Positions 48,515-56,703 of a DNA stretch of 56,704 bases are shown piece by piece. The notes under the pieces are model-generated. The model saw only the letters and a program-made list of their open reading frames with translations. It did no database searches and was not told the DNA's origin. Location: assembly GCA_019113295.1 (NCBI GenBank), contig DXHR01000011.1, positions 161,254 through 217,957 on the forward strand. The letters are read 5' to 3'. Positions within the stretch are counted from its first letter, which is position 1, and each line of letters starts with the position of its first letter. A program made the translations under genes and the position numbers. This DNA comes from Candidatus Salinicoccus stercoripullorum (GTDB lineage Bacteria > Bacillota > Bacilli > Staphylococcales > Salinicoccaceae).

Positions 48515-50200
48515 ATGATTTTCGAAAAAAGGATACAGTATATAAGAAGATACAGGGAAATTGCAATTGCCTTCTCCAAATCGGGATTTGGTTTCATTGT
48601 AGAGGAACTTGCACTGGATGAAATGATTTCACTGCCCAAGAGAATACTGCTTCGCCAGGGGAAAAGTGACAACGAGGAAAAATCCAGAGGTGAACGCATA
48701 CGGCTCTTCCTGGAAGAGATGGGTCCCACTTTCATCAAGCTCGGCCAGATTGCAAGCACCCGTCCCGATCTTGTGCCGGATGACATCATCAAGGAGCTTG
48801 AACAACTGCAGAACAATGTCCCGCCCTTTCCATACGAAGAGGCGGTGGCGATCATAGAAACGTCTCTAGGGGCAACGAAGGAAGAGATATTCGGGCATAT
48901 AGAGGAAAAGCCCCTCGGCTCCGCTTCCATAGGACAGGTCCACAAAGGGGAGCTCCTGGACGGGGAAACTGTCGCGATCAAAGTCCAGCGGCCGGATATA
49001 GAACAGACTGTCCGTAATGATCTTGAAATACTGCACCGGCTTGCCTCCCTTGCAGAATCCCGGATGAACTGGGCCAGACAGTATCAGGTGAAGGATATGA
49101 TCGATGAATTTTCACGCGCCATACTGGAAGAACTCGATTATACGATAGAAGCAAGGAATACCGAACGGCTAGGCAAACAGTTTGCAGAAGACGGGACGGT
49201 CCATATCCCTGAAATCTACTGGGAAGCCACCACAAAAAACGTTCTCACGATGGAATATATCGAAGGCATCCGTATCAATGACTTCGAATCCATCGATACA
49301 CTCGGCTATTCCCGCACGATTCTCGCCGAACGCGTGACAAATGCCGTCTTCCATCAGATTCTTATAGAAGGATTCTTCCATGGGGACCCGCATCCGGGCA
49401 ACATTAATGTACTGCCCGGAGAAACCATCGCTTTCATGGACTTCGGGATGGTCGGCAAAATGACCAAGGAAATGAAGGCGAACTTCGGCGCCCTTCTCAC
49501 CTCCCTGATGAAAAAAGACGCCGACGGTGTAGTCAGGGCAATCGTCCGCATGGGTGTCGTACCGGATGATGTCGATATGAAACAGCTCACGAAAGATGCC
49601 GAACTGCTCAGAGACAAATACTATGACATCCCGCTCAGCCAGATGCATCTGGGTGAAGCTGTACAGGACCTGTTCGGCATCGCCAACCAGCACCGTATCA
49701 AGCTGCCTTCAGACTTCACCATACTTGGCAAGACGATACTGACACTGGAGAGCACTGTAAGCAAGCTGGATCCGGAATTCAGCATTGTCGATATCGCCGA
49801 ACCTTTCGGCAGGCAGCTGCTCAAAGAACGATATAATCCGAAGAACATCGCAGATCGGGCGGCCGGACAATGGACCGCCTTCAGCGACGATCTCGCCAGC
49901 GCCTCAGGCAATCTCTACGAATTCACAAAAGCACTGAAGAAAAGACAGGTGCCGGTCGAAATGGTGCTGAAAAGCAGTGAGCAGTATATGAGACGCCTCG
50001 ACCAGATCGGCAACCGTCTGTCATTCAGTATTGTGCTCCTGTCATTCAGCATCATCATGGTCGGTCTGATCATCGGTCAGGCGATGAGCGGAGAGACCAA
50101 CATCTTCTGGAACATTCCCGTCATCGAGATTGGCTTCATCCTCGCCATGTTACTGTTCATGGGCATGCTTTACGCCATATTCAAGTCAGGACGGTTCTGA
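48515..50200 (+). CDS. UbiB/AarF (ABC1) family atypical kinase
   Basis: 561 residues of the UbiB family, linked to isoprenoid quinone and lipid homeostasis; the exact role in menaquinone-using Firmicutes is unknown. Family marks: KLGQ at 75-78 (TFIKLGQIASTRPDLVP), the Ala/Ser-rich nucleotide loop GSASIGQVHKGEL (135-147), Lys156 in VAIKVQRP, catalytic GDPHPGN, and AFMDFGMVG. Two membrane helices end the protein (about 505-555). AGGAGG precedes the ATG by 6 bases. A GGGTAT at 48462 hints at SigB, but the -35 is poor. Confidence 0.93.
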   Translation: MIFEKRIQYIRRYREIAIAFSKSGFGFIVEELALDEMISLPKRILLRQGKSDNEEKSRGERIRLFLEEMGPTFIKLGQIASTRPDLVPDDIIKELEQLQNNVPPFPYEEAVAIIETSLGATKEEIFGHIEEKPLGSASIGQVHKGELLDGETVAIKVQRPDIEQTVRNDLEILHRLASLAESRMNWARQYQVKDMIDEFSRAILEELDYTIEARNTERLGKQFAEDGTVHIPEIYWEATTKNVLTMEYIEGIRINDFESIDTLGYSRTILAERVTNAVFHQILIEGFFHGDPHPGNINVLPGETIAFMDFGMVGKMTKEMKANFGALLTSLMKKDADGVVRAIVRMGVVPDDVDMKQLTKDAELLRDKYYDIPLSQMHLGEAVQDLFGIANQHRIKLPSDFTILGKTILTLESTVSKLDPEFSIVDIAEPFGRQLLKERYNPKNIADRAAGQWTAFSDDLASASGNLYEFTKALKKRQVPVEMVLKSSEQYMRRLDQIGNRLSFSIVLLSFSIIMVGLIIGQAMSGETNIFWNIPVIEIGFILAMLLFMGMLYAIFKSGRF

Positions 50201-50201
50201 C

Positions 50202-50238
50202 AAAAAAGCATCCGGAGGAAACCTCCGGATGCTTTTTA
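50202..50238. terminator. Bidirectional terminator between the ubiB-like gene and cymR
   Basis: AAAAAGCATCCGGAGG and CCTCCGGATGCTTTTT form a 16-bp perfect stem with an AAA loop. The cymR stop lies in the right arm's end. Confidence 0.9.
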
Positions 50239-50652
50239 AATATAAAACATGTAATCATCAACTTCGTCTTCCGAATGGTTCAGCAGATCGGCAAGCGTCG
50301 TGTGGTCGAGCACGTCCCTCAGTGCATCCCTGATCCGTCTCCAGAGATACCTCTCCGTTTCGGTATCCTTCTCATCCGTTTCCACAGCCACGATATTTTC
50401 TTCCAGTGTCCTGAAGATCCTGCCGACCATAATCGCATCCGGCGGGAAATTCAGTTCATATCCGCCGTAGGCGCCGCGTGTACTTTTTACGAGATTTTCC
50501 TTTTTCAGGCTAGCCACAATCTGTTCCAGATAAAGGTCGCTGATGCCCCGCTCTTCCGCAACTGATTTCACACTTCTTTTCTTCACTTCATAATCTTTGG
50601 CCAAAGCCAGCATAAAGTAAAGTCCATATCTTCCTCTTGTCGAGATTTTCAT
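50236..50652 (-). CDS. cymR: Rrf2-family regulator, CymR-like
   Basis: 138 residues: winged helix (MKISTRGRYGLYFMLALA and ISDLYLEQIVASLKKENLV) with the Rrf2 pattern GAYGGYEL. It lacks the three clustered cysteines of the iron-sulfur Rrf2 regulators IscR/NsrR, which fits CymR, the repressor of cysteine metabolism that works with CysK. Divergence from rarA matches CymR synteny. The start at 50652 follows GAGGTG by 5 bases. It is unlinked here from iscS. Confidence 0.9.
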   Translation of the reverse strand: MKISTRGRYGLYFMLALAKDYEVKKRSVKSVAEERGISDLYLEQIVASLKKENLVKSTRGAYGGYELNFPPDAIMVGRIFRTLEENIVAVETDEKDTETERYLWRRIRDALRDVLDHTTLADLLNHSEDEVDDYMFYI

Positions 50653-50664
50653 AAAGCACCTCAT

Positions 50665-50674
50665 AACTTAAGTT
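50665..50674. promoter_or_regulatory. Palindrome in the cymR/rarA divergent region
   Basis: AACTTAAGTT is a perfect 10-bp palindrome, flanked by near-symmetric CAT and CATG, 13 bases upstream of the cymR start. It may be an autoregulatory site; it does not closely match the Bacillus CymR motif. Confidence 0.35.
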
Positions 50675-50733
50675 CATGTTAAAGTATAATGTAGTAATAT
50701 AAATATAACACACTCACAGGAGCAGGTGAAAAT

Positions 50734-52002
50734 ATGTCAACACAGCCACTCAGTTTCAGAATGCGCCCGACATCCATAGATGAAGTGCTCGGCCAGCAGC
50801 ACCTCGTTGGTGAAGGCGGCATCATCAGAAGGATGGTGCAGGCAAAACGCCTGTCTTCGATGATACTCTATGGACCGCCGGGCATCGGAAAGACCAGCAT
50901 AGCCAGTGCGATTGCAGGCTCGACCAGTTATAAATTCAGGACCCTGAACGCAGTGGCCAACACAAAAAAGGATATGCAGATTGTGGCGGATGAAGGGAAG
51001 ATGAGCGGTTCTGTCATACTGCTGCTGGATGAGATCCACAGGCTGGACAAGGCAAAACAGGATTTCCTCCTCCCACACCTGGAAAGCGGCAATATCGTTC
51101 TGATTGGAGCAACGACATCCAATCCCTATCATGCGATCAACCCTGCAATCAGAAGCCGGTGTCAGATCTTCGAACTCAATTCACTTGAAGAGGAAGATAT
51201 CCGCATCTCGATAAAAAGGGCAATGGAGGATGAAGAGCGCGGCCTCGGCAATATGAATGTCGAGATCGAGGACAAGGCGATGGAGCACTTCGTCCTGTCC
51301 AGTCACGGTGATGTCCGGAGTGCGCTCAATGCGCTTGAACTCGCTGTCCTCAGCACGGACAAGGACGAAGACGGTAAAGTGACAATCACACTGGATGATG
51401 CCGAGGCCTGCATGCAGAAATCAGCATTTCTGCATGACAAGGACGGGGATCAGCATTATGATGTCATGAGCGCCTTTCAGAAATCCATCCGTGGGAGCGA
51501 CGTCGATGCAGCCCTGCACTATCTCGCCAGACTGATAGAAGCCGGAGACCTCGTGACCATAGCAAGACGGCTCCTCGTCATAAGCTATGAGGACATCGGG
51601 CTTGCCAACCCCCAGCTCGCAAGCCGGACGCTCGACGCGATAATGTCAGCAGAACGGCTCGGGTTTCCGGAAGCAAGAATTCCTTTGTCTCAGGCGGTCA
51701 TCGAACTCGCACTGTCTCCAAAATCGAACAGCGCAATCAAAAGCATAGACGCTGCGCTGTCTGATATCAGAAAAGGGAAGATCGGCGCGGTGCCGAAACA
51801 TCTGCGGGACGGGCACTATGCCAGCGCAGAAAAGCTGGGCAACGCAATCGGTTACAAATATCCGCATAATTACCCGAACCACGTCGTCAAACAGCAATAC
51901 CTGCCGGATACGATGACGGAAAACAAATATTTTGATGCATCCGACGTATCAAAATACGAGAAGCAGCTGAACGATATATACACCAAACTTAAAAATATGT
52001 AG
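50734..52002 (+). CDS. rarA: Replication-associated recombination protein A (RarA/MgsA)
   Basis: AAA+ ATPase of the clamp-loader-like group that acts at stalled replication forks. 422 residues: Walker A LYGPPGIGKTS (45-55), Walker B ILLLDEIHRLDK (about 90), sensor GATTSNPY, and the C-terminal tetramerisation domain with SYEDIGLANPQ and HLRDGHYASAEKLG. Divergent from cymR and followed by a hairpin. Confidence 0.96.
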   Translation: MSTQPLSFRMRPTSIDEVLGQQHLVGEGGIIRRMVQAKRLSSMILYGPPGIGKTSIASAIAGSTSYKFRTLNAVANTKKDMQIVADEGKMSGSVILLLDEIHRLDKAKQDFLLPHLESGNIVLIGATTSNPYHAINPAIRSRCQIFELNSLEEEDIRISIKRAMEDEERGLGNMNVEIEDKAMEHFVLSSHGDVRSALNALELAVLSTDKDEDGKVTITLDDAEACMQKSAFLHDKDGDQHYDVMSAFQKSIRGSDVDAALHYLARLIEAGDLVTIARRLLVISYEDIGLANPQLASRTLDAIMSAERLGFPEARIPLSQAVIELALSPKSNSAIKSIDAALSDIRKGKIGAVPKHLRDGHYASAEKLGNAIGYKYPHNYPNHVVKQQYLPDTMTENKYFDASDVSKYEKQLNDIYTKLKNM

Positions 52003-52007
52003 AAATG

Positions 52008-52035
52008 GAGCATCCGAAAAGATGCTCCGTTTAAA
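52008..52035 (+). terminator. Terminator of rarA
   Basis: GGAGCATC (52008-52015), loop CGAAA, GATGCTCC (52021-52028), then GTTTAAATTTT. Confidence 0.75.
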
Positions 52036-52042
52036 TTTTGAC

Positions 52043-52275
52043 AAAAAAATAAGCACCGGATGTTTTCATCCGGTACTTATTGGAATATCCGAGCTAAAGC
52101 CGTGTGTATTTGTTGATTATTTTGGCCTGCTATTTGCAGGTGGGTGCCCTGTTTCCTGCTCCAAACGTCCTGGCTGGCAGGCTTGTTTTTTGCAGGAAAA
52201 CCAATTAGGCTCCCGTATAAAAAGGTGTTAGGTCAAAATATAATTCAACACATCACGAACTTCTCAGGTATTCCT
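52043..52275 (-). ncRNA. ssrS: 6S RNA (SsrS), Firmicutes type
   Basis: About 233 bases on the minus strand that fill the gap after rarA. The ends pair: GGAATACCTGAG (52263-52274) with CTCGGATATTCC (52082-52093), one mismatch and one G-T. The duplex continues inward (GTTGA with TCAAC, and AT-rich arms). A central open region follows, whose 3' strand carries its own hairpin (CCTGC-AAATA-GCAGG), and then an apical stem TTTCCTGC/GCAGGAAA. This layout is that of 6S RNA, which mimics an open promoter and traps SigA-RNA polymerase. The TATACT -10 (52282-52287) fits the 5' end. The 3' terminator stem (52048-52081) is followed by TTTTTTT. In Bacillus the 6S gene bsrA also lies near rarA and aspS. Confidence 0.78.
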
Positions 52276-52517
52276 ATTACAAGTATAATACCATATCCTA
52301 TTGAAAAAAGAAACTATAAAGCCTGTTTTTGATAAAACAAATGCTTTTTACATATATTCTTTCATTCAACTCCGCGTTTCCTCGATAATATTACTCATTA
52401 TGGGTATGGTATTTAAAGATGAGCAATTGCTTACGTATTGGAAGTATTGCGGAAGATTTTAATTGCATCTGATTTTCTATATACTTTTCTTACAGTCAAA
52501 CCGATAGGAGCGTAAAT

Positions 52518-53477
52518 ATGATCCAATTTAAAAATGTGACAAAGCGGTACGGAAACAAAACTGCAGTCGATGACCTGACTTTCAATATTGAGGAAGGCGA
52601 AACCTTTGTTCTGATCGGCCCGTCAGGCTGCGGAAAGACCACAACCCTGAAAATGATCAACCGGCTGATTCCGCTGACGAGCGGCTATATCTATTTCAAG
52701 GACAGACCGATCAGCGACTATCAGGTTTATGAAATGCGCTGGGACATCGGATATGTCCTCCAGCAGATCGCCCTGTTCCCGCATATGACCATCAAGGAGA
52801 ATATCGCCCAGGTGCCGCTCATGAAGAAATGGCCCGAATCGGATATCGATGGACGCATAGATGAACTGCTGGACATGGTCGGGATGGACCCGGAACAGTT
52901 CAAAAACCGCAAACCATCCGAACTTTCCGGAGGTCAGCAGCAGCGCGTCGGCGTCGTCCGCGCCCTCGCTGCAGATCCACCGGTCATTCTGATGGATGAG
53001 CCCTTCAGCGCTCTCGACCCGATCAGCCGGGAGAAGCTGCAGGATGACCTTGTGGAACTCCAGAAGAAGATCAGAAAGACCATCGTATTCGTGACGCATG
53101 ATATTCAGGAAGCACTTAAACTGAGCGACAGAATCTGTCTTCTCAAAGACGGTCACGCGGAACAGATCGGTACACCGGATGAATTCCTCACCTCGCCCAG
53201 GAATGATTTCGTCAAAAACTTCATCGGCGACCTGGATGCCCACAGGATGCAGCAGCTGACAATCGGCGATATTGCACAAAAACATTTGCCTGAAGCTTCA
53301 GCCAGCCACTCAGATTATCCATCTGTTCCGGCAGACACACAAATCCAGGTGGCTTTCCAGTACCTGTCGGAACATGACGGCATCATTGTAAATGGCGGCA
53401 ACGGGGATGAAAAAGTCCTGAACAGCCGTGATGTCTTCAAATACCTCGCTGACAGACAGGCAGGTGACGACGGATGA
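52518..53477 (+). CDS. Osmolyte (betaine/carnitine/choline) ABC transporter, ATP-binding subunit
   Basis: 319 residues of the OpuCA/OpuFA type. Walker A GPSGCGKTT (about 35-43), signature LSGGQQQRVGVVRALA, Walker B VILMDEPFSALDPISR. A shorter C-terminal region (about 240-319) may hold a reduced CBS-like regulatory part. It powers uptake of compatible solutes in salt stress. It overlaps the permease gene by 4 bases. The start follows AGGAGCG. I could not place its promoter convincingly between 52290 and 52517. Confidence 0.9.
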   Translation: MIQFKNVTKRYGNKTAVDDLTFNIEEGETFVLIGPSGCGKTTTLKMINRLIPLTSGYIYFKDRPISDYQVYEMRWDIGYVLQQIALFPHMTIKENIAQVPLMKKWPESDIDGRIDELLDMVGMDPEQFKNRKPSELSGGQQQRVGVVRALAADPPVILMDEPFSALDPISREKLQDDLVELQKKIRKTIVFVTHDIQEALKLSDRICLLKDGHAEQIGTPDEFLTSPRNDFVKNFIGDLDAHRMQQLTIGDIAQKHLPEASASHSDYPSVPADTQIQVAFQYLSEHDGIIVNGGNGDEKVLNSRDVFKYLADRQAGDDG

Positions 53478-54988
53478 ATACATTGCTCGAAACATTGAAT
53501 GCCAGAAAAGGTGAACTGCTTACTACACTCATTGAACATATACAGCTGTCATTCATCGCTTTGCTCATCGCCGTACTCGTCGGAGTGCCGCTGGGCATAT
53601 CACTTACCAAAACGAAAAAAATATCCGAAATTGTCATCAACATTGCGGCAGTGATGCAGACGATTCCCTCCCTCGCCCTGCTCGGACTGATGATTCCGCT
53701 TTTCGGCATCGGTAAAGTGCCGGCGGTGATCGCTCTGATCATCTATGCACTGCTTCCAATTTTAAGGAATACCTACACCGGGATCGTTGAAGTCGACAGC
53801 GCACTTGTCGAAGCGGCAAAGGGGATCGGCATGAAGACCATGAGGCGCCTTCTGAAAGTTGAACTGCCGATTGCGATGCCGGTCATCATGGCGGGGATTC
53901 GCACAGCCATGGTGCTGATCATCGGAACCGCAACACTCGCCGCACTGATCGGAGCCGGCGGCCTCGGTGACCTGATCCTGCTCGGCATCGACAGGAATAA
54001 TGCGTCCCTGATCATCATCGGAGCAATTCCTGCAGCACTTCTTGCGATCATTTTCGATGTCGTTCTGCGCATCATCCAACACCTTTCGTACAGGAAGATT
54101 ATCATCACTCTCGGGAGCATCCTCCTTGTGATGCTGCTGATCACCCTCGGGCCTCTGTTCGGTCAGAAGAACGAATCCATAACCATTGCGGGAAAACTCG
54201 GGACAGAGCCATCCATCATCACAAACATGTATAAAATACTGATCGAAGAGGAAACAGACTATAGCGTAAGGGTTGAGGACGGGCTCGGCAAGACATCATT
54301 CCTGTTCAATGCACTGGAGTCCGGCGACATCGACGGCTACCTTGAATTCACCGGCACAGTACTCGGGGAACTGACTAAAGAACCGTTGGAATCAAAAGAT
54401 GAGACCGATGTTTATGAACAGGCCAAATCGAGCCTCGAAGGACAGTTCGACATGACTATGCTCGAACCCATGCAGTTTAACAACACATACAGCCTTGCGG
54501 TGAAGCGGGAGTTCGCTGAGGAACACGACCTCGAGACAATCAGTGATCTGAAGGCAATCGAAGATCAGATCAACCCGGGCTTCACACTGGAATTCAGTGA
54601 CCGCGAAGACGGATATCCGGCCATACAGGAAGCATATGACCTGAACTTCAGCAACGTCCGGACCATGGAGCCGAAACTGAGATATCAGGCAATCAACAAT
54701 GGTGACATCAACCTCATGGATGCATACTCGACAGATGCAGACCTCAGACGGTACGACATGGTCATACTCGAAGACGACCAGAAAGTATTCCCCCCTTACC
54801 AGGGCGCACCGTTGTTCACACAGGAATTCCTGGATGAACATCCGGAAATCATAGACCCGCTCAATAAGCTGAGCGGACAGATCAGCGATACAGAAATGCA
54901 GGAAATGAACTATCAGGTCGGCGTCGAGGACGAAGATCCTTATCAGATTGCCGAGGATTATCTGGAAGAAGCAGGATTGATAGAATAA
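53474..54988 (+). CDS. Osmolyte ABC transporter, permease fused to substrate-binding protein
   Basis: 504 residues. The N-terminal half is the permease (about 1-215, with IALLIAVLVGVPLGI and the EAA-like VEAAKGIGMKTMRRLLKVELP). A further membrane helix (about 195-220) links to an extracytoplasmic type II binding domain (about 225-504: ITIAGKLGTEPSIITNMY, the typical KLSGQISDTEMQEMNYQV end). Such fusions are known as OpuF/BusAB/ChoS-like. The ligand is likely glycine betaine, choline or carnitine, which I cannot tell apart here. Confidence 0.9.
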   Translation: MNTLLETLNARKGELLTTLIEHIQLSFIALLIAVLVGVPLGISLTKTKKISEIVINIAAVMQTIPSLALLGLMIPLFGIGKVPAVIALIIYALLPILRNTYTGIVEVDSALVEAAKGIGMKTMRRLLKVELPIAMPVIMAGIRTAMVLIIGTATLAALIGAGGLGDLILLGIDRNNASLIIIGAIPAALLAIIFDVVLRIIQHLSYRKIIITLGSILLVMLLITLGPLFGQKNESITIAGKLGTEPSIITNMYKILIEEETDYSVRVEDGLGKTSFLFNALESGDIDGYLEFTGTVLGELTKEPLESKDETDVYEQAKSSLEGQFDMTMLEPMQFNNTYSLAVKREFAEEHDLETISDLKAIEDQINPGFTLEFSDREDGYPAIQEAYDLNFSNVRTMEPKLRYQAINNGDINLMDAYSTDADLRRYDMVILEDDQKVFPPYQGAPLFTQEFLDEHPEIIDPLNKLSGQISDTEMQEMNYQVGVEDEDPYQIAEDYLEEAGLIE

Positions 54989-55028
54989 TTATTATTTAAA
55001 TACGAACGATAATAACGACTGAATGGTA

Positions 55029-55060
55029 CCGGGGCAAAAAACCTCGGCAGACTGTTTATT
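55029..55060 (+). terminator. Probable terminator of the osmolyte transporter operon
   Basis: CCGGGG, loop CAAAAAA, CCTCGG (one G-T pair), followed by a T-rich stretch (GTTTATTTTAT). Confidence 0.5.
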
Positions 55061-55071
55061 TTATGAATCAT

Positions 55072-55171
55072 AGAAAAAATCCGTACGTTAGAATCCGGGG
55101 AATAGCATCTGCGTAGAACTGCAGGCTTGCGGGAGGCCCCGGGAAAAGCTAACGTACGGATTATTTTTTCT
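55072..55171. repeat. 100-bp inverted-repeat element of unknown nature
   Basis: The left arm AGAAAAAAT-CCGTACGTTAG (55072-55091) pairs with the right arm CTAACGTACGG-ATTATTTTTTCT (55149-55171), 20 bp with a 3-base insertion. A second stem lies inside (CCGGGG 55095-55100 with CCCCGG 55137-55142), enclosing about 36 GC-rich bases. It can act as a bidirectional terminator between convergent genes, but the nested structure is unusually large. It could be a small non-autonomous mobile element, a repeated palindrome or a structured RNA; I see no target-site duplication. Confidence 0.7.
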
Positions 55172-55259
55172 GAAGATATTTATGTCCCAGCCCCTTTTCA
55201 TCTCCTCTGTCAGGAAATGATAACTTTAATGACTGGCCGCTGATATTTGTATGTCCCTG

Positions 55260-56501
55260 TCATTCACCATAAACAAGCTCATTATCAGTAAGCTTCTGCT
55301 TTGCGTCATTACTATTGAGAGCGAAGATCGCAAATATGACAAAGAGAAAAACAATGGAACCAAGAATATAGAAGGTTGTTTCGTAAGTGGTTTGATCATA
55401 TATCCAGCCTACGAGTGCAGAAAATATAATCACACCAATTTCACTGGATACTTTAAAGCCTATCAGGTACACAGTTGCAGAAAGACGTGCATCAAAATTT
55501 ACAGCAATGTATTTAAAGACCGCCACCAATAGGATAGGAAGTTCAACAGCATGCAGCATTTTCATGAATGAGATTCCAAATCCACCGGTTACCGTCGCAG
55601 AACCAACGATGCGGAATGCCATTATACCCCCTGCAAGTACAAGTGATTGCTTAATACCTATTTTGTTGACAATGAATGGCGCCAGGAATAAGAATATCGC
55701 TTCTACAAATACCTGAGCTGAGTTCAATATGCCATAAACAGTATTTCCGTCAGTCGCTCCCGAAAACAGGCTGACAAAATAAACCGGGAAAAGCTGTTGG
55801 TCATATACAGTATATATACAGACTGTACCAAACAGATAAATTATTAAGAACCAGAAGACTTTATCTGAAAGCAGGGTCCGTATATCTTTCATAGAAACCT
55901 GGGTAGCATCCTTTTTCTCCGTTTCAGCAACCTCCACTTTAAAAACGGCATTGATGATCAGGAAAATGACACCAGTCGCCGAAGCTATCCAGAAATTAAG
56001 GTGCGGGTTTATACTCATCAGCGCTCCAGCCCCTAATGCGGAAACTGCATAGCCCAGAGATCCCCACATACGGGCTTTACCAAATTCAAAGTTATATTTA
56101 CGGCTCAGCTTTTCTGTAAAGGTTTCCAGGAAACCGGCTCCGGCGATAAATCCCGCCCCCAAATAGATTGCGCCCAATATCGCACCAATATAAAAATGAT
56201 TCAATAGCAATGGTTCATATATATAAATGACAAAAGGAGCAATCAGAACAAGTACCACACTCTGTATCCAGACAAGGTTTTTCCTGGTACCCAGTTTATC
56301 TTGGATATAACCATAGAAAATCATGAAAAACAAAGAAAAGAAAGAGTTGAAAGAATAGATGGTGCCCACCTGTGCACCTGTAAGACCCAGACTGTTATTC
56401 AGCCAAATTGCGTAAAATGACCACCAGACTGACCATGTAATGAAAAAGAAGAATAAATAGCCGGATGAAAACCAGTACTTACTGTTTTTTAAAAAGTCCA
56501 T
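55260..56501 (-). CDS. Sugar:H+ symporter of the LacY/CscB family, probably sucrose permease
   Basis: 413 residues with twelve predicted membrane helices and the MFS signature in YIQDKLGTRKNLVW after helix 2. FITWSVWWSFYAIWLNN near the start and QVGTIYSFNSFFSLFFMIFYG resemble the oligosaccharide:H+ symporters LacY, RafB and CscB. The partial sucrose-hydrolase gene directly upstream makes sucrose the likely substrate (inference). GGGG lies 9 bases before the ATG. The gene is visibly AT-richer than its neighbours, suggesting acquisition. Confidence 0.88.
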   Translation of the reverse strand: MDFLKNSKYWFSSGYLFFFFITWSVWWSFYAIWLNNSLGLTGAQVGTIYSFNSFFSLFFMIFYGYIQDKLGTRKNLVWIQSVVLVLIAPFVIYIYEPLLLNHFYIGAILGAIYLGAGFIAGAGFLETFTEKLSRKYNFEFGKARMWGSLGYAVSALGAGALMSINPHLNFWIASATGVIFLIINAVFKVEVAETEKKDATQVSMKDIRTLLSDKVFWFLIIYLFGTVCIYTVYDQQLFPVYFVSLFSGATDGNTVYGILNSAQVFVEAIFLFLAPFIVNKIGIKQSLVLAGGIMAFRIVGSATVTGGFGISFMKMLHAVELPILLVAVFKYIAVNFDARLSATVYLIGFKVSSEIGVIIFSALVGWIYDQTTYETTFYILGSIVFLFVIFAIFALNSNDAKQKLTDNELVYGE

Positions 56502-56562
56502 ATTGAAAGCCCCTTTAAACAGAATTAGAATTGAAACACTACCCCAACTTTAAGTATTTCTA

Positions 56563-56703
56563 TTACCATATTGATTTCAGTTTCGTACAGGTAAGGGTGT
56601 TTATTTCCAAAATTTCACCTTCCGAAAAAACTTCAAGAAATTTGATTTTTCCTTCCGGATAAATAAGGTTGGTCATAGAGAATAAGCCATCATTTAAAAA
56701 TAA
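56563..56703 (-). CDS. Glycoside hydrolase family 32 (sucrose hydrolase), C-terminal end only
   Basis: The last 46 codons of a gene continuing beyond the window. The C-terminal beta-sandwich pattern of GH32 enzymes is visible: LFLNDGLFSMTNLIYPEG, then VFSEGEILEINTLTC and the closing KLKSIW. These enzymes split sucrose or sucrose 6-phosphate; with a proton symporter rather than a PTS next door, free sucrose is more likely. 61 bases separate it from the symporter gene. Confidence 0.75.
   Translation of the reverse strand, partial: LFLNDGLFSMTNLIYPEGKIKFLEVFSEGEILEINTLTCTKLKSIW

Noticed and set aside
52022-52332. Short plus-strand open frames downstream of rarA
   Set aside because: No ribosome binding sites or recognisable sequence; they run opposite the 6S RNA structure, which explains the bases better.
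55072-55171. Integron attC-like site because of GTTAG/CTAAC ends
   Set aside because: The GTT and AAC cores are in the opposite order from attC sites and no cassette or integrase is present.
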